NCBI GenBank assembly: GCA_013911625.1
Contig: JACESW010000059.1
Location: 1-7,466 of the forward strand
Length of the DNA: 7,466 bases
Direction of reading: 5' to 3'
Source of the DNA: Cryomorphaceae bacterium
GTDB taxonomy: Bacteria > Bacteroidota > Bacteroidia > Flavobacteriales > Schleiferiaceae
In this document: positions 1 through 6,943 of the stretch, one piece after another
How the letters are laid out: the number at the start of each line of letters is the position of its first letter
Position numbering within the stretch: the stretch's first letter is position 1
The notes under the pieces: generated by a model
Told to the model about the DNA's origin: nothing
The model's database searches: none
Seen by the model: only the letters and a program-made list of their open reading frames with translations
Position numbers and translations under genes: made by a program

Positions 1-1
1 A

Positions 2-1528
2 GGCAAGGGCGCCTATTTAGCGCCAGGCACCTATAAGAGTTCGTTACATCTCTACACCAATGTTGGCACGAATACATCGCCTAAATTTGAATTGACCAAT
101 ACCGATTATGTGAACGCCGGCTTCAACAACTTGGGCGAAGACCTTAGTCCTGCCTTTGGCGACCTTGATGGCGACTATGACCCTGACCTGCTTATTGGTG
201 CTATGACCGGTGAGATTTTCTACTACGAAAACACAGGAACATTTCTGGCACCATCCTTCACCTACAAAGGCGGCTTGCAAAACATTGATGTTGGCAACCA
301 CAGCACACCTGCCCTTGGCGACCTCGACGGCGATGGAGACCTTGATCTAATGATTGGCAATGAGGCTGGAACTGTAGCTTATTATCAACATACCGGTACG
401 TATCCAAACATTTTTACTCTTGTCGATGCGAATTGGGTAGGTATAGATATGAGTTCCCCCTTTGCTCCAAGCGGCTACTCAGTACCATCGGTTATTTATG
501 GTTCTGACACTACCCTACTCATCGGTTCTGAAGACCAAGGGATCGTGCATCTCGATTCGTTGGCGACAATCATGGCTGGAGCGACGAATGTAGATGCTGT
601 TTTTGGAAGCGGCACCACTTCTTCTGCCACCCGCGAGGAAACACCCTTTGGCGGTTCCAAGCGCAACGGTCGTATGCAAATCATTTATACGAAAGATGAA
701 TTGCTCGCGGCCGGGGCTTCCTTTGGTCAAATAAATTCAATCGGCTTCGAAATAGGAACCAATACCAACCTTTACCTCACGCAAGGATTCACCATCAGCA
801 TCAAACACATTAGCGACACCGCACAATCTACCTTCCAAAATTCGGGCTTTACGCAAGTATATGATGGGATTCGAGTGATGACTACAGGATGGAACGACCT
901 TCAACTCTCAACCCCATTTGCCTGGAACGGCACCGACCACATCCTAGTACAAGTCTGCTTCTCGAAGCATGCACAGACGGGAGACATACCCGTAGTTCTC
1001 GGTAGCACCTCTTTTAACTCTGTGCTAATCGGCGACATTACTGGTTGGAACAGCATTACTAAAAACGGGTGTCTCATGCCCTATCTAAGTAAGAACAAGA
1101 AGCGACCAAATATGCGCTTCAACTTTACGCCAACGCTTCATCAAACGGACGCACATATGCTCAGCTCTGGAAAGAGATTACACCCGGCCGTTGCCGACCT
1201 CAATGCGGACGGCTACCCTGATGTTATTGTCGGCAATATGAGCGGCGGTCTTCACTATTACCAAGGCAAGGCCTTCAACAGTATCAGTGTTGAAGAGGAA
1301 GTGTTGAACATCGAAACAGGTATCCTTCCAAACCCGAGCACTGGAACTGTTTTATTTGAGGCCTCAGAGGCCTCTGAAGTTGCACTTTATGATCTATTGG
1401 GTAAAAAAGCAGGCACGTATGAGGTGGGGACTCTACACCTGCTGAACCTGCCCAAAGGATTATACGTTGTGCATTTCAAAGACGACAAGGGCAACATCCT
1501 AGCCACTAAGAAACTCGTCCTTCAGTGA
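2..1528 (+). CDS. Secreted FG-GAP/VCBS repeat protein with T9SS C-terminal sorting domain (5' partial)
   Basis: The reading frame is open from the left edge, so the N-terminus and signal peptide lie outside the window; 508 residues are visible. A Ca2+-loop pattern DxDxDxxDxxIG, typical of FG-GAP/VCBS beta-propeller blades, occurs at visible residues 54-66 (DLDGDYDPDLLIG), 107-119 (DLDGDGDLDLMIG) and 399-411 (DLNADGYPDVIVG). Each is followed by a strand ending in YY and, in the first two, by TGT. A degenerate blade without the Asp loop lies near 160-185. Between the blades, roughly residues 205-377, is a different region with aromatic/GW/NGTD motifs (TTGWNDLQLSTPF, WNGTDHILVQVCF), like beta-sandwich modules of Bacteroidota surface proteins. 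The C-terminal ~70 residues (ILPNPSTG, ALYDLLGKK, LPKGLYVVHF, KKLVLQ) are a type A T9SS sorting domain, so the protein is probably exported across the outer membrane and cell-surface attached or released. Ligand and function are unknown. It overlaps the next gene by one base. Confidence 0.9.
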   Translation, partial: GKGAYLAPGTYKSSLHLYTNVGTNTSPKFELTNTDYVNAGFNNLGEDLSPAFGDLDGDYDPDLLIGAMTGEIFYYENTGTFLAPSFTYKGGLQNIDVGNHSTPALGDLDGDGDLDLMIGNEAGTVAYYQHTGTYPNIFTLVDANWVGIDMSSPFAPSGYSVPSVIYGSDTTLLIGSEDQGIVHLDSLATIMAGATNVDAVFGSGTTSSATREETPFGGSKRNGRMQIIYTKDELLAAGASFGQINSIGFEIGTNTNLYLTQGFTISIKHISDTAQSTFQNSGFTQVYDGIRVMTTGWNDLQLSTPFAWNGTDHILVQVCFSKHAQTGDIPVVLGSTSFNSVLIGDITGWNSITKNGCLMPYLSKNKKRPNMRFNFTPTLHQTDAHMLSSGKRLHPAVADLNADGYPDVIVGNMSGGLHYYQGKAFNSISVEEEVLNIETGILPNPSTGTVLFEASEASEVALYDLLGKKAGTYEVGTLHLLNLPKGLYVVHFKDDKGNILATKKLVLQ

Positions 1529-1902
1529 TGTCTGAAATAGTTGTTCTTTTTGACGGCCCATGTACATTGTGCAACAAGAGTGTCGACTGGATCCATTACA
1601 GAGATTTCCACGGCAATTTCTCCTTCGCGTCTTTGCAAAGCAACTGGGCAGCGGAACATCTACCCGAACATTTAAAGAGTGAAGATTCGGTCGTTTTATT
1701 TATGCATGGCCAATTCTACATTCGTTCCAAAGCCGCCTTGCTAGTACTCGAGCAGCTGCCCGGTTACCGCTGGACCAAAGTGTTTCACCTTGTGCCTACC
1801 TTTTTACGAGACCTGGTGTATCGAATCATTGCCAAGACACGCTATCGGTTCTTTGGCAAAGGCTATTGTACAATAGTTTCTGGGGAAAGAATGCTAAAAT
1901 GA
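1528..1902 (+). CDS. DCC-family (DUF393) thiol-disulfide oxidoreductase-like protein
   Basis: This 124-residue protein has the DCC signature at its N-terminus: after a short beta strand (IVVLFDG) comes DGPCTLCNKSV, with a CxxC pair at C12 and C15. The family motif FASLQS is at 33-38, a K-A-A segment at 68-70, and the typical C-terminal pattern RDLVYRIIAKTRYRFFGK at 94-111, with a further Cys at 114. The length is normal for the family. DUF393 proteins are predicted to be thioredoxin-like thiol-disulfide oxidoreductases; their substrates are mostly unknown, so the redox role is inferred from the CxxC. I chose the ATG at 1528, which overlaps the upstream TGA in TGATG and suggests translational coupling; a GTG one codon earlier is less likely. 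No separate promoter is seen, so it is probably cotranscribed with the secreted-protein gene. It ends just before a strong terminator. Confidence 0.9.
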   Translation: MSEIVVLFDGPCTLCNKSVDWIHYRDFHGNFSFASLQSNWAAEHLPEHLKSEDSVVLFMHGQFYIRSKAALLVLEQLPGYRWTKVFHLVPTFLRDLVYRIIAKTRYRFFGKGYCTIVSGERMLK

Positions 1903-1927
1903 GTCTCGAAAATTTTCGCATAAAAAT

Positions 1928-1960
1928 CCCCCGAGCGCTGCGCGCTCGGGGGTTTCTATT
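1928..1960. terminator. Bidirectional intrinsic terminator between the DCC gene and mdh
   Basis: A perfect 11-bp GC-rich stem (CCCCCGAGCGC at 1928-1938, GCGCTCGGGGG at 1942-1952) closes a 3-base loop. On the + strand it is followed by TTTCTATTTC; on the - strand it is followed by ATTTTTA (1927-1921). It can therefore terminate the rightward secreted-protein/DCC unit and the leftward mdh transcript, which converge here. Confidence 0.85.
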
Positions 1961-1995
1961 TCGCCCCTACGGGGTCTATTTCGCGCCCTTAGGGC
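1955..1995. repeat. Mini-hairpin pair with 10-bp direct repeat TCTATTTCGC
   Basis: The 10-mer TCTATTTCGC occurs at 1955-1964 and again at 1975-1984, a 20-base period. Each copy is followed by or runs into a small hairpin with a 3-base loop: CCCC-TAC-GGGG at 1964-1974 and GCCC-TTA-GGGC at 1985-1995. The second hairpin touches the mdh stop codon directly. The 4-bp stems are weak. They may be auxiliary termination or 3'-end-stabilising elements beside the strong hairpin, or a family of short intergenic repeats; function is not shown. Confidence 0.55.
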
Positions 1996-2928
1996 TTATA
2001 GATTCTCGTCCAGTGCAGCGTTCATCTTGCGAACTGCAGCAGCAGAAGCTTCAAACTTCTCTTTCTCGTCAGCGCTTAGATCAAACTCTACTACTTTCTC
2101 CCAACCGTTCTTACCAACGATTACTGGAACACCGATACAGATATCTTCTTGACCGTACTCGCCGTTAAGCAATACAGAACACGGGAACATTTTCTTTTGG
2201 TCGCGTACAATGCTCTCAACCAACTCTGCTCCTGCAGCACCTGGTGCATACCATGCAGAAGTTCCGATGAGACCTGTCAATGTTTTACCACCTACCATAG
2301 TTTCAGCAACAACATACTCTTGCTGCTCTTGCGTCAAGAATTGAGTCACTGGCATGCTGTTATACGTAGCATGGTTAATCAATGGAATCATAGTAGTATC
2401 ACCGTGACCCCCGATTACCTGACCTTGAAGATCGTTAGGCGAACAACCGAGTTGCTCAGACAAACGGTACTTGAACCGTGCAGAATCTAGGATACCACCC
2501 ATACCGATGATGCGGTTCTTTGGCAATCCTGAGCTCTTCGACGTCAAATACGTCATCGTATCCATTGGGTTAGAGATCACAACGATGATGATTTCAGGGC
2601 TGTGCTTGATCAAGTTCTCAGTTACCATCTGTACGATCTTCGCATTCGTGCCAATCAACTCCTCACGAGTCATCCCTGGCTTACGAGGAATACCTGAAGT
2701 AATTACTGCTACAGCAGAACCGGCAGTCTTGCTGTAATCGTTGGTTGAACCTACTACTTTTGAATCGAAACCGTTCAAGGTTGCAGTTTGGTTCATATCC
2801 ATCGCTTTACCTTCTGCAAATCCTTCCTTGATATCAAGTAGTACGATTTCTTCAGCCAATTCACGACGAACCATGTTCTCAGCTACTGTAGCACCTACGT
2901 TACCGGCACCAACAACAGTAATTTTCAT
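1996..2928 (-). CDS. mdh: Malate dehydrogenase, NAD-dependent, LDH-like type
   Basis: It catalyses reversible oxidation of malate to oxaloacetate with NAD+ in the cytoplasm, a step of the TCA cycle. The 310-residue length matches the LDH-like bacterial MDH group (Chlorobium/Chloroflexus/Bacteroidota type). Visible residues: Rossmann motif GAGNVG at 7-12, and D32 at the end of the second strand, consistent with NAD rather than NADP. The active-site loop GIPRKPGMTR (79-88) holds R82, the malate-versus-lactate determining arginine, and R88. SNP is at 119-121, D148 and R151 in ILDSARFKYRL, and catalytic H175 in GGHGDTTM. The set is complete, so the enzyme should be active. The ATG at 2926-2928 places the Rossmann motif at the usual distance. 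It stands alone in its transcription unit, divergent from the small cysteine-rich membrane gene and convergent with the DCC gene. Confidence 0.97.
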   Translation of the reverse strand: MKITVVGAGNVGATVAENMVRRELAEEIVLLDIKEGFAEGKAMDMNQTATLNGFDSKVVGSTNDYSKTAGSAVAVITSGIPRKPGMTREELIGTNAKIVQMVTENLIKHSPEIIIVVISNPMDTMTYLTSKSSGLPKNRIIGMGGILDSARFKYRLSEQLGCSPNDLQGQVIGGHGDTTMIPLINHATYNSMPVTQFLTQEQQEYVVAETMVGGKTLTGLIGTSAWYAPGAAGAELVESIVRDQKKMFPCSVLLNGEYGQEDICIGVPVIVGKNGWEKVVEFDLSADEKEKFEASAAAVRKMNAALDENL

Positions 2929-2960
2929 ATGTGTTTGATTTTAATGTTATTCTGGTCCTA

Positions 2961-2968
2961 CAAATGTA
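2961..2968 (-). promoter_or_regulatory. mdh: Candidate Bacteroidota -7 box for mdh
   Basis: The - strand reads TACATTTG, an exact match to the TAnnTTTG -7 consensus of the Bacteroidota primary sigma factor, 32 bases before the mdh ATG. A start site about 25 bases upstream of the ATG would follow. I see no convincing TTG -33 element at the expected spacing, so the call rests on one box and its position. Confidence 0.5.
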
Positions 2969-3048
2969 CTTCACAGACCGCGATTATTTATCCTCTCGCT
3001 GAGAAAACCGGGCAATTGATATAGCTTCAAAATTCCAACTCTACGTTG

Positions 3049-3056
3049 TACCTTTG
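3049..3056 (+). promoter_or_regulatory. Candidate Bacteroidota -7 box for the small cysteine-rich membrane gene
   Basis: TACCTTTG matches TAnnTTTG exactly and lies 21 bases before the ATG at 3078, implying a short leader of about 15 bases. No clear TTG -33 element is seen at the expected distance. It is the counterpart of the mdh box on the opposite strand, 80 bases away. Confidence 0.5.
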
Positions 3057-3077
3057 TAGCATCAAAATTACCCTTTT

Positions 3078-3284
3078 ATGGTAGCTTTAAAACTCATCGG
3101 AATCACTGTAGTACTGCTCGGACTTGGCGTAGCGGGAATTGCTATTAAAATCTGGGCGAAAAAGGACGGAGAATTCGCCGGTACCTGTGCCTCGCAAAGC
3201 CCATTTTTAAATCAAGATGGGGAGACGTGTTCGTACTGCGGAAAGAACCCGAATCAGTGTGAGAACAACCTCGAGCAAGCTTAA
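3078..3284 (+). CDS. Small four-cysteine membrane protein, candidate NqrM-like Na+-NQR maturation factor
   Basis: The 68-residue product has one hydrophobic segment at about residues 5-25 (LIGITVVLLGLGVAGIAIKI), then a basic/acidic WAKKDGEF stretch and a short tail with four cysteines: C37 in GTC, a CxxC pair C51/C54 (CSYCGK), and C61. This layout (one N-terminal membrane helix, lysines, then GxC and a cysteine cluster, 60-80 residues) resembles NqrM (DUF539), which in Vibrio is needed to assemble the membrane iron centre of Na+-NQR. Small proteins of this type, often annotated only as membrane or secreted protein, occur near nqr/apbE in Flavobacteriia as far as I recall. Its place beside apbE and nqrF fits this, although it lies on the opposite strand. 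The ATG follows a TAnnTTTG box closely. A real gene is very likely; the NqrM assignment is inference. Another membrane-anchored metal-binding role is possible. Confidence 0.85.
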   Translation: MVALKLIGITVVLLGLGVAGIAIKIWAKKDGEFAGTCASQSPFLNQDGETCSYCGKNPNQCENNLEQA

Positions 3285-4273
3285 TTAGGTTCGTACGCCG
3301 ACCATCCTTCGGTCTTCTGTACTTCTAATTCTCCTTTCACATTGCCAACGATAAAGTAGGCTTCAACATCTGGAAATTGCGCAACCAATTGTAAGGCATT
3401 CGGCCCTGCAACCATACACGCAGTGGCTAATGCATCTGCCAATGTCGCATTAGAAGCAATAATACTCGCTGATAAGACATTGCTTATCACCGGCTGACCA
3501 GTTTCCGGATCTATCGTATGCACCACCTTCTGACCGCTTTCATCGACCCAGAACTTTCTGTAGTTCCCGCTCGTAGCAAGCGACATAGAGTCTAAGGCAA
3601 TGATGGTCTGGAATTGACCAGGAATGCGGTCCTCTACCGGCTTTTCAATACCTATACGCCATCCACGGCCTTTCACATTTTCGCCTTTACAACGCACCTC
3701 ACCGCCTACCTCAACCATGTAGTTTTTTACGCCTTGGGCGGTTAAATAATCGGCGATAATATCCACCGTATACCCCTGTGCAATTGCATTCACATCAACT
3801 TGAAACCCTGAAGGCAAAGCATACAGTGAATCTGGTTCAGGCAAGGCCAATTTAGTACTGCCCACATATTTTAAAAGGCTATCTACATTGACATTGTCGT
3901 TGTAATCTCCACCCGAAAAGCCCCACGCTTTAATCACCGGAGCTATGGTAATGTCAAATTGGCCCGAAGTGAGCTCAGTATACAATTTTGACAAGGTGAT
4001 AACACGCGCAAAAGCCGTACTAATGCGAACAGAGTCCCCACGGTTTAATCGGGAAATTTCGCTGTCGCTTACCCACAAACTCATCTGCTGATCCATCGCT
4101 TTTAGGATACTGTCTATTCCCTCGCGATAGTCAACACCTTGTGGTACCAAATAGGATATGCTGTAGGTTGAACCCTGGGCTGGACCTTGGTTGGTCACTT
4201 GCACCAGTTCAGGCGTTGAACTGCAGGAAATTAGCATTGCAGTTGCACTAAGAATAGAAAGGAAGTATCTCAT
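3281..4273 (-). CDS. apbE: FAD:protein FMN transferase (ApbE family lipoprotein)
   Basis: ApbE moves FMN from FAD onto a threonine of target proteins through a phosphoester bond; the expected client here is NqrC, and NqrB from the same complex. From the ATG at 4271-4273 the protein has 330 residues and starts with a lipoprotein signal whose lipobox LISC places the lipid-modified cysteine at C17, so it should be membrane-anchored on the periplasmic side. Family motifs in order: GSTYSISY (34-41), MSLWVSDSEISRLN (64-77), GQFDITIAPVIKAWGF (104-119), VDVNAIAQGY (159-168), VEVGGEVRCKG (187-197), ATSGNYR (233-239), HTIDPETG (252-259) and ATLADALATACMV (276-288). All are intact. An upstream in-frame start at 4375 would run through nqrF and the terminator and remove the signal peptide from the N-terminus, so it is rejected. 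It is downstream of nqrF but behind a terminator. Its stop overlaps that of the convergent small gene. Confidence 0.95.
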   Translation of the reverse strand: MRYFLSILSATAMLISCSSTPELVQVTNQGPAQGSTYSISYLVPQGVDYREGIDSILKAMDQQMSLWVSDSEISRLNRGDSVRISTAFARVITLSKLYTELTSGQFDITIAPVIKAWGFSGGDYNDNVNVDSLLKYVGSTKLALPEPDSLYALPSGFQVDVNAIAQGYTVDIIADYLTAQGVKNYMVEVGGEVRCKGENVKGRGWRIGIEKPVEDRIPGQFQTIIALDSMSLATSGNYRKFWVDESGQKVVHTIDPETGQPVISNVLSASIIASNATLADALATACMVAGPNALQLVAQFPDVEAYFIVGNVKGELEVQKTEGWSAYEPN

Positions 4274-4280
4274 GCTATAA

Positions 4281-4313
4281 AAGTAAAAAAGCCGCTCCTG
4301 ACGGAGCGGCTTT
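4281..4313 (-). terminator. Intrinsic terminator between nqrF and apbE
   Basis: Read on the - strand, AAAGCCGCTCC and GGAGCGGCTTT form an 11-bp stem (4313-4303 with 4298-4288) around a GTCA loop. The 3' arm runs into a T-rich tract TTTTTTACTTTT ending about 6 bases before the apbE ATG. It lies 18 bases after the nqrF stop (4332) and should end most of the nqr transcript there. Its T tract sits in the apbE translation start region. Confidence 0.85.
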
Positions 4314-4331
4314 GAAAATAAATCTTTGGGA

Positions 4332-5633
4332 TTAACCACCGAAGTCGTCAAAACTAACGTTCTCTGGCGGTACACCGAAGTCGTCTACCATCTTCAGAAC
4401 CGCTGCATTCATTAGCGGTGGTCCACAGAAGTAGAACTCGATATCTTCAGGTGCATCGTGGTGGTTCAAGTAGTTATCGATTACCGCTTGGTGTACGAAT
4501 CCTACGAAGCCATCACCTTCGTCATCCATGTTCTCCTTAGCATTCCAGTTGTCCTCTGGTAGTGGCTCTGACAATACTAGGTGGAACTTAAAGTTCGGGA
4601 ACTGCTCTTCAATCTGACGGAAATCGTCAAGGTAGAACAACTCGCGCTTAGAACGACCACCGTACCAGTAGCTCACCTTACGGCCAGTCTTCAACGTGTG
4701 GAACAAGTGGAACAAGTGCGAACGCATTGGTGCCATACCAGCACCACCACCGATATACAACATTTCAGCGTCAGTCTCTTTGATGAAGAATTCACCATAA
4801 GGACCTGAAATAGTCACTTTATCGCCTGGTTTTTGATCAAATACGAATGAAGAACAAACCCCTGGGTTTACATCCATCCATCCGCCTTTCTTACGGTCGA
4901 ACGGTGGTGTAGCAATACGAATGTTCAACATTACGATATTACCTTCTGCTGGGTGATTGGCCATAGAATACGCACGGAAAAGTGGCTCTGGGTTGACCAT
5001 CTTAAGATCCCATAATTTGAACTTATCCCACTCTGCTTGGAACTCGTCAGGAGCCTTGCCCAATTTCGGGTGAGACGTAATATCAATGTTCTTGAAATCT
5101 ACAGTTGTTGCAGGTACATCTACCTGGATGTAACCACCAGCTTCGAAGTCTAGTGTTTCACCTTCCGGCAGTTTTACGACAAACTCTTTAATGAAAGATG
5201 CTACGTTGTAGTTACTTACAACTTCACATTCCCACTTCTTGATACCGAAGATCTCTTCAGGTACTTTAACGTTCATGTCGTTCTTCACCTTGATCTGACA
5301 TCCTAAACGCCAGTTATCCGCAATCTCTTTACGGTTGAAGAATCCTGTTTCTGTAGGTAGAATTTCACCACCACCCTCAGTTACTTGACACTTACACATA
5401 CCACAAGTACCACCACCACCACAAGCAGATGGCAAGAAGATCTTTTGGTTGCTCAAAGTGTTCAACAGGGTCGTTCCTGATTCTACTTCTACATCATCTC
5501 CGTTGATGTTCAATTTTACCGGACCGCTTGGAGACAAACGCGCTTTTGCCTGCAATAGAATCGTCACCAACAAAAGGATAACGAGTACGAAGACAACTAC
5601 CGATGAAAGAACTACTGTGCTAGATAAAAACAT
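4332..5633 (-). CDS. nqrF: Na+-translocating NADH:quinone reductase subunit F
   Basis: NqrF takes electrons from NADH onto FAD and passes them through a 2Fe-2S centre into the membrane part of Na+-NQR. The 433-residue protein has one N-terminal membrane helix (about 7-27). A ferredoxin domain follows with [10 protein letters not shown], giving ligands C71, C77 and C80, and C112 (LGCQ), the same spacing as the Vibrio subunit. The reductase part has the FAD motif RAYSMANHP (220-228), SGPYGEFF (276-283), the NAD-binding [12 protein letters not shown] (295-306), WYGGRSKRE (323-331), CGPP (403-406) and the C-terminal DDFGG. It is about 25 residues longer than the Vibrio protein; part of this is an acidic stretch near 365-375 ([10 protein letters not shown]) before the GFVGFVH segment, probably a lineage-specific loop. 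The gene starts 14 bases after the nqrE stop. There is no Shine-Dalgarno, as usual in this phylum. Confidence 0.98.
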   Translation of the reverse strand: MFLSSTVVLSSVVVFVLVILLLVTILLQAKARLSPSGPVKLNINGDDVEVESGTTLLNTLSNQKIFLPSACGGGGTCGMCKCQVTEGGGEILPTETGFFNRKEIADNWRLGCQIKVKNDMNVKVPEEIFGIKKWECEVVSNYNVASFIKEFVVKLPEGETLDFEAGGYIQVDVPATTVDFKNIDITSHPKLGKAPDEFQAEWDKFKLWDLKMVNPEPLFRAYSMANHPAEGNIVMLNIRIATPPFDRKKGGWMDVNPGVCSSFVFDQKPGDKVTISGPYGEFFIKETDAEMLYIGGGAGMAPMRSHLFHLFHTLKTGRKVSYWYGGRSKRELFYLDDFRQIEEQFPNFKFHLVLSEPLPEDNWNAKENMDDEGDGFVGFVHQAVIDNYLNHHDAPEDIEFYFCGPPLMNAAVLKMVDDFGVPPENVSFDDFGG

Positions 5634-5647
5634 AGCTACTGTACTTA

Positions 5648-6268
5648 TTATAATTTAATACCCATGAAGCTCATGAACGCGATACCCATCAAACCTGTAA
5701 TGATGAAGGTAATTCCAAGACCGCGTAAAGGAGCAGGAACGTTTGAATAGCGGATTTTCTCGCGGATGGCAGCGATAGCAACGATGGCCAAGAACCAACC
5801 CACACCTGAACCGATACCGTATACCACCGCTTCAGCGATAGTACCGAAAGCACGCTCTTGCATGAAGAGTGAACCTCCGAGGATAGAACAGTTTACAGCG
5901 ATAAGCGGCAAGAAGATACCCAAAGCGCTGTATAGTGCAGGTGCAAATTTCTCAACGATCATCTCGATCAACTGTACCATCGAAGCAATAACTGCGATGA
6001 ACATGATGAACGAAAGGAAGCTAAGGTCTACATCTACGAACTCTTCACCCAACCAAGCTAATGCACCAGGCTTCAAAACATAGTTTTCAAGCAACCAGTT
6101 TACCGGAAGAGTGATGGTCAATACGAATGTTACAGCAATACCTAAGCCAACAGCAGTTTTTACTGTTTTAGATACTGCGAGGTAAGAACACATACCTAGG
6201 AAGTATGCGAAGATCATGTTCTCAATAAAGATTGAGCGAACAAATAAGTTGATTAATTCTTGTCCCAT
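5648..6268 (-). CDS. nqrE: Na+-translocating NADH:quinone reductase subunit E
   Basis: NqrE is one of the two homologous membrane subunits (with NqrD; related to RnfA) that together form the Na+ path and hold an iron centre between their half-helices. The 206-residue protein is almost wholly hydrophobic, with about six membrane segments. It carries the expected cysteines C27 (GMCSYLAVS) and C127 (VNCSILGG), which with the matching pair in NqrD ligate the iron centre. [14 protein letters not shown] near the N-terminus and [19 protein letters not shown] near the C-terminus are family hallmarks. The stretch between helices 2 and 3 (about 62-82, [20 protein letters not shown]) is typical of NqrE and helps tell it from RnfA. 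The start lies 6 bases after the nqrD stop, so the genes are cotranscribed and probably translationally coupled. Confidence 0.97.
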   Translation of the reverse strand: MGQELINLFVRSIFIENMIFAYFLGMCSYLAVSKTVKTAVGLGIAVTFVLTITLPVNWLLENYVLKPGALAWLGEEFVDVDLSFLSFIMFIAVIASMVQLIEMIVEKFAPALYSALGIFLPLIAVNCSILGGSLFMQERAFGTIAEAVVYGIGSGVGWFLAIVAIAAIREKIRYSNVPAPLRGLGITFIITGLMGIAFMSFMGIKL

Positions 6269-6274
6269 GTCGGC

Positions 6275-6940
6275 TTAGTTTTCTTCAATGAGTTTAGTGT
6301 TTTTCGCACGTTGCGCCCAGATGATTAGACCTACAACGATCAAAGCCATCGGAGGGAACAAGAAGAACCCGTTGTTGGCATAGAATCCTCCGTTTGCGAT
6401 GTACCAGCTATCTGGAATCACTTGGAAGCCAAGCAGCGCACCAGAACCTAGCAGTTCGCGGAAGAAGGCAACAGCGATGAGAATGACACCGTAACCGATA
6501 GAGTTACCGATACCGTCCAAAAAGGCTTTCCATGGACCATTACCAAGCGCGAAGGCTTCAAAGCGTCCCATGATAATACAGTTCGTAATGATCAGACCAA
6601 CAAATACAGAAAGCTGCTTGCTTACATCGTAGGCGAAGGCTTTTAGGAATTGGTCCACCAAGATTACCAAAGAGGCAACTACTACGAGCTGCACGATAAT
6701 ACGGATACGGTTTGGGATAAGGTTACGAATCAACGAAATGATTACGTTACCTGCGGCCAATACAAACATTACAGAAAGTGACATTACGATAGCCGGCTCA
6801 AGTTTAACCGTAATCGCAAGTGCAGAACAGATACCCAGTACCTGGACTGTAATTGGGTTGTTGTCGTTGAATGGATCAGAAAGCAGTCTCTGATTTTTCT
6901 TCGAGAACAACGATTCTTTTTGTTTTACTTCTGTACTCAT
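6275..6940 (-). CDS. nqrD: Na+-translocating NADH:quinone reductase subunit D
   Basis: This 221-residue membrane subunit pairs with NqrE in the Na+-NQR complex. After a hydrophilic, lysine-rich N-terminus of about 28 residues it has about six membrane segments. The signature cysteines are C38 ([15 protein letters not shown]) and C121 ([13 protein letters not shown]), the partners of C27 and C127 in NqrE for the membrane iron centre. The segment [16 protein letters not shown] with FFRELLGSG (about 140-168) is also typical of NqrD/RnfE. The ATG at 6938-6940 lies only 3 bases after the nqrC stop (TAAGCCATG), and a similar TAAGCC follows into nqrE, so ribosomes may reinitiate along the operon. 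Confidence 0.97.
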   Translation of the reverse strand: MSTEVKQKESLFSKKNQRLLSDPFNDNNPITVQVLGICSALAITVKLEPAIVMSLSVMFVLAAGNVIISLIRNLIPNRIRIIVQLVVVASLVILVDQFLKAFAYDVSKQLSVFVGLIITNCIIMGRFEAFALGNGPWKAFLDGIGNSIGYGVILIAVAFFRELLGSGALLGFQVIPDSWYIANGGFYANNGFFLFPPMALIVVGLIIWAQRAKNTKLIEEN

Positions 6941-6943
6941 GGC

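Larger units (their letters stand above)
2929..3077. other. Divergent intergenic region between mdh and the small membrane gene
   Basis: This is 149 bases of relatively AT-rich DNA carrying two candidate -7 boxes facing away from each other (2961-2968 on the - strand, 3049-3056 on the + strand). No open frame, tRNA, riboswitch-like fold or strong inverted repeat is seen here. A shared operator between the two boxes is possible, but nothing in the sequence marks one. Confidence 0.6.

Noticed and set aside
92..94. TTG at 92 as the start of the secreted protein
   Set aside because: The frame stays open to the window edge and the upstream residues (LHLYTN, then GT) continue the propeller-like sequence, so the true start is outside the window.
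1358..1375. GAGGCCTC/AGAGGCCTCT tandem palindromes
   Set aside because: They encode the repeat EASEASE within the sorting domain; the short repeat is explained by coding sequence.
1866..2168. Open frame on the + strand across the terminator and the mdh 3' end
   Set aside because: It crosses a strong hairpin and is antisense to conserved mdh codons, with no recognisable protein features. Other antisense frames in mdh, nqrF and nqrE were set aside for the same reason.
1996..2928. Lactate dehydrogenase as an alternative for the mdh product
   Set aside because: The active-site loop carries R82 in GIPRKPGMTR where lactate dehydrogenases have glutamine, and the length and motifs fit the LDH-like malate dehydrogenase group.
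4349..4356. CAAAACTA, i.e. TAGTTTTG on the - strand, as an apbE promoter -7 box
   Set aside because: It matches TAnnTTTG but lies in the conserved nqrF C-terminal codons (SFDDFGG), has no -33 partner that I can see, and would start a transcript that must cross the terminator. Possible but unsupported.
4274..4375. In-frame N-terminal extension of apbE starting inside nqrF
   Set aside because: The extension runs across the nqrF end and the terminator, has no family similarity, and would bury the lipoprotein signal that starts at the ATG at 4271-4273.
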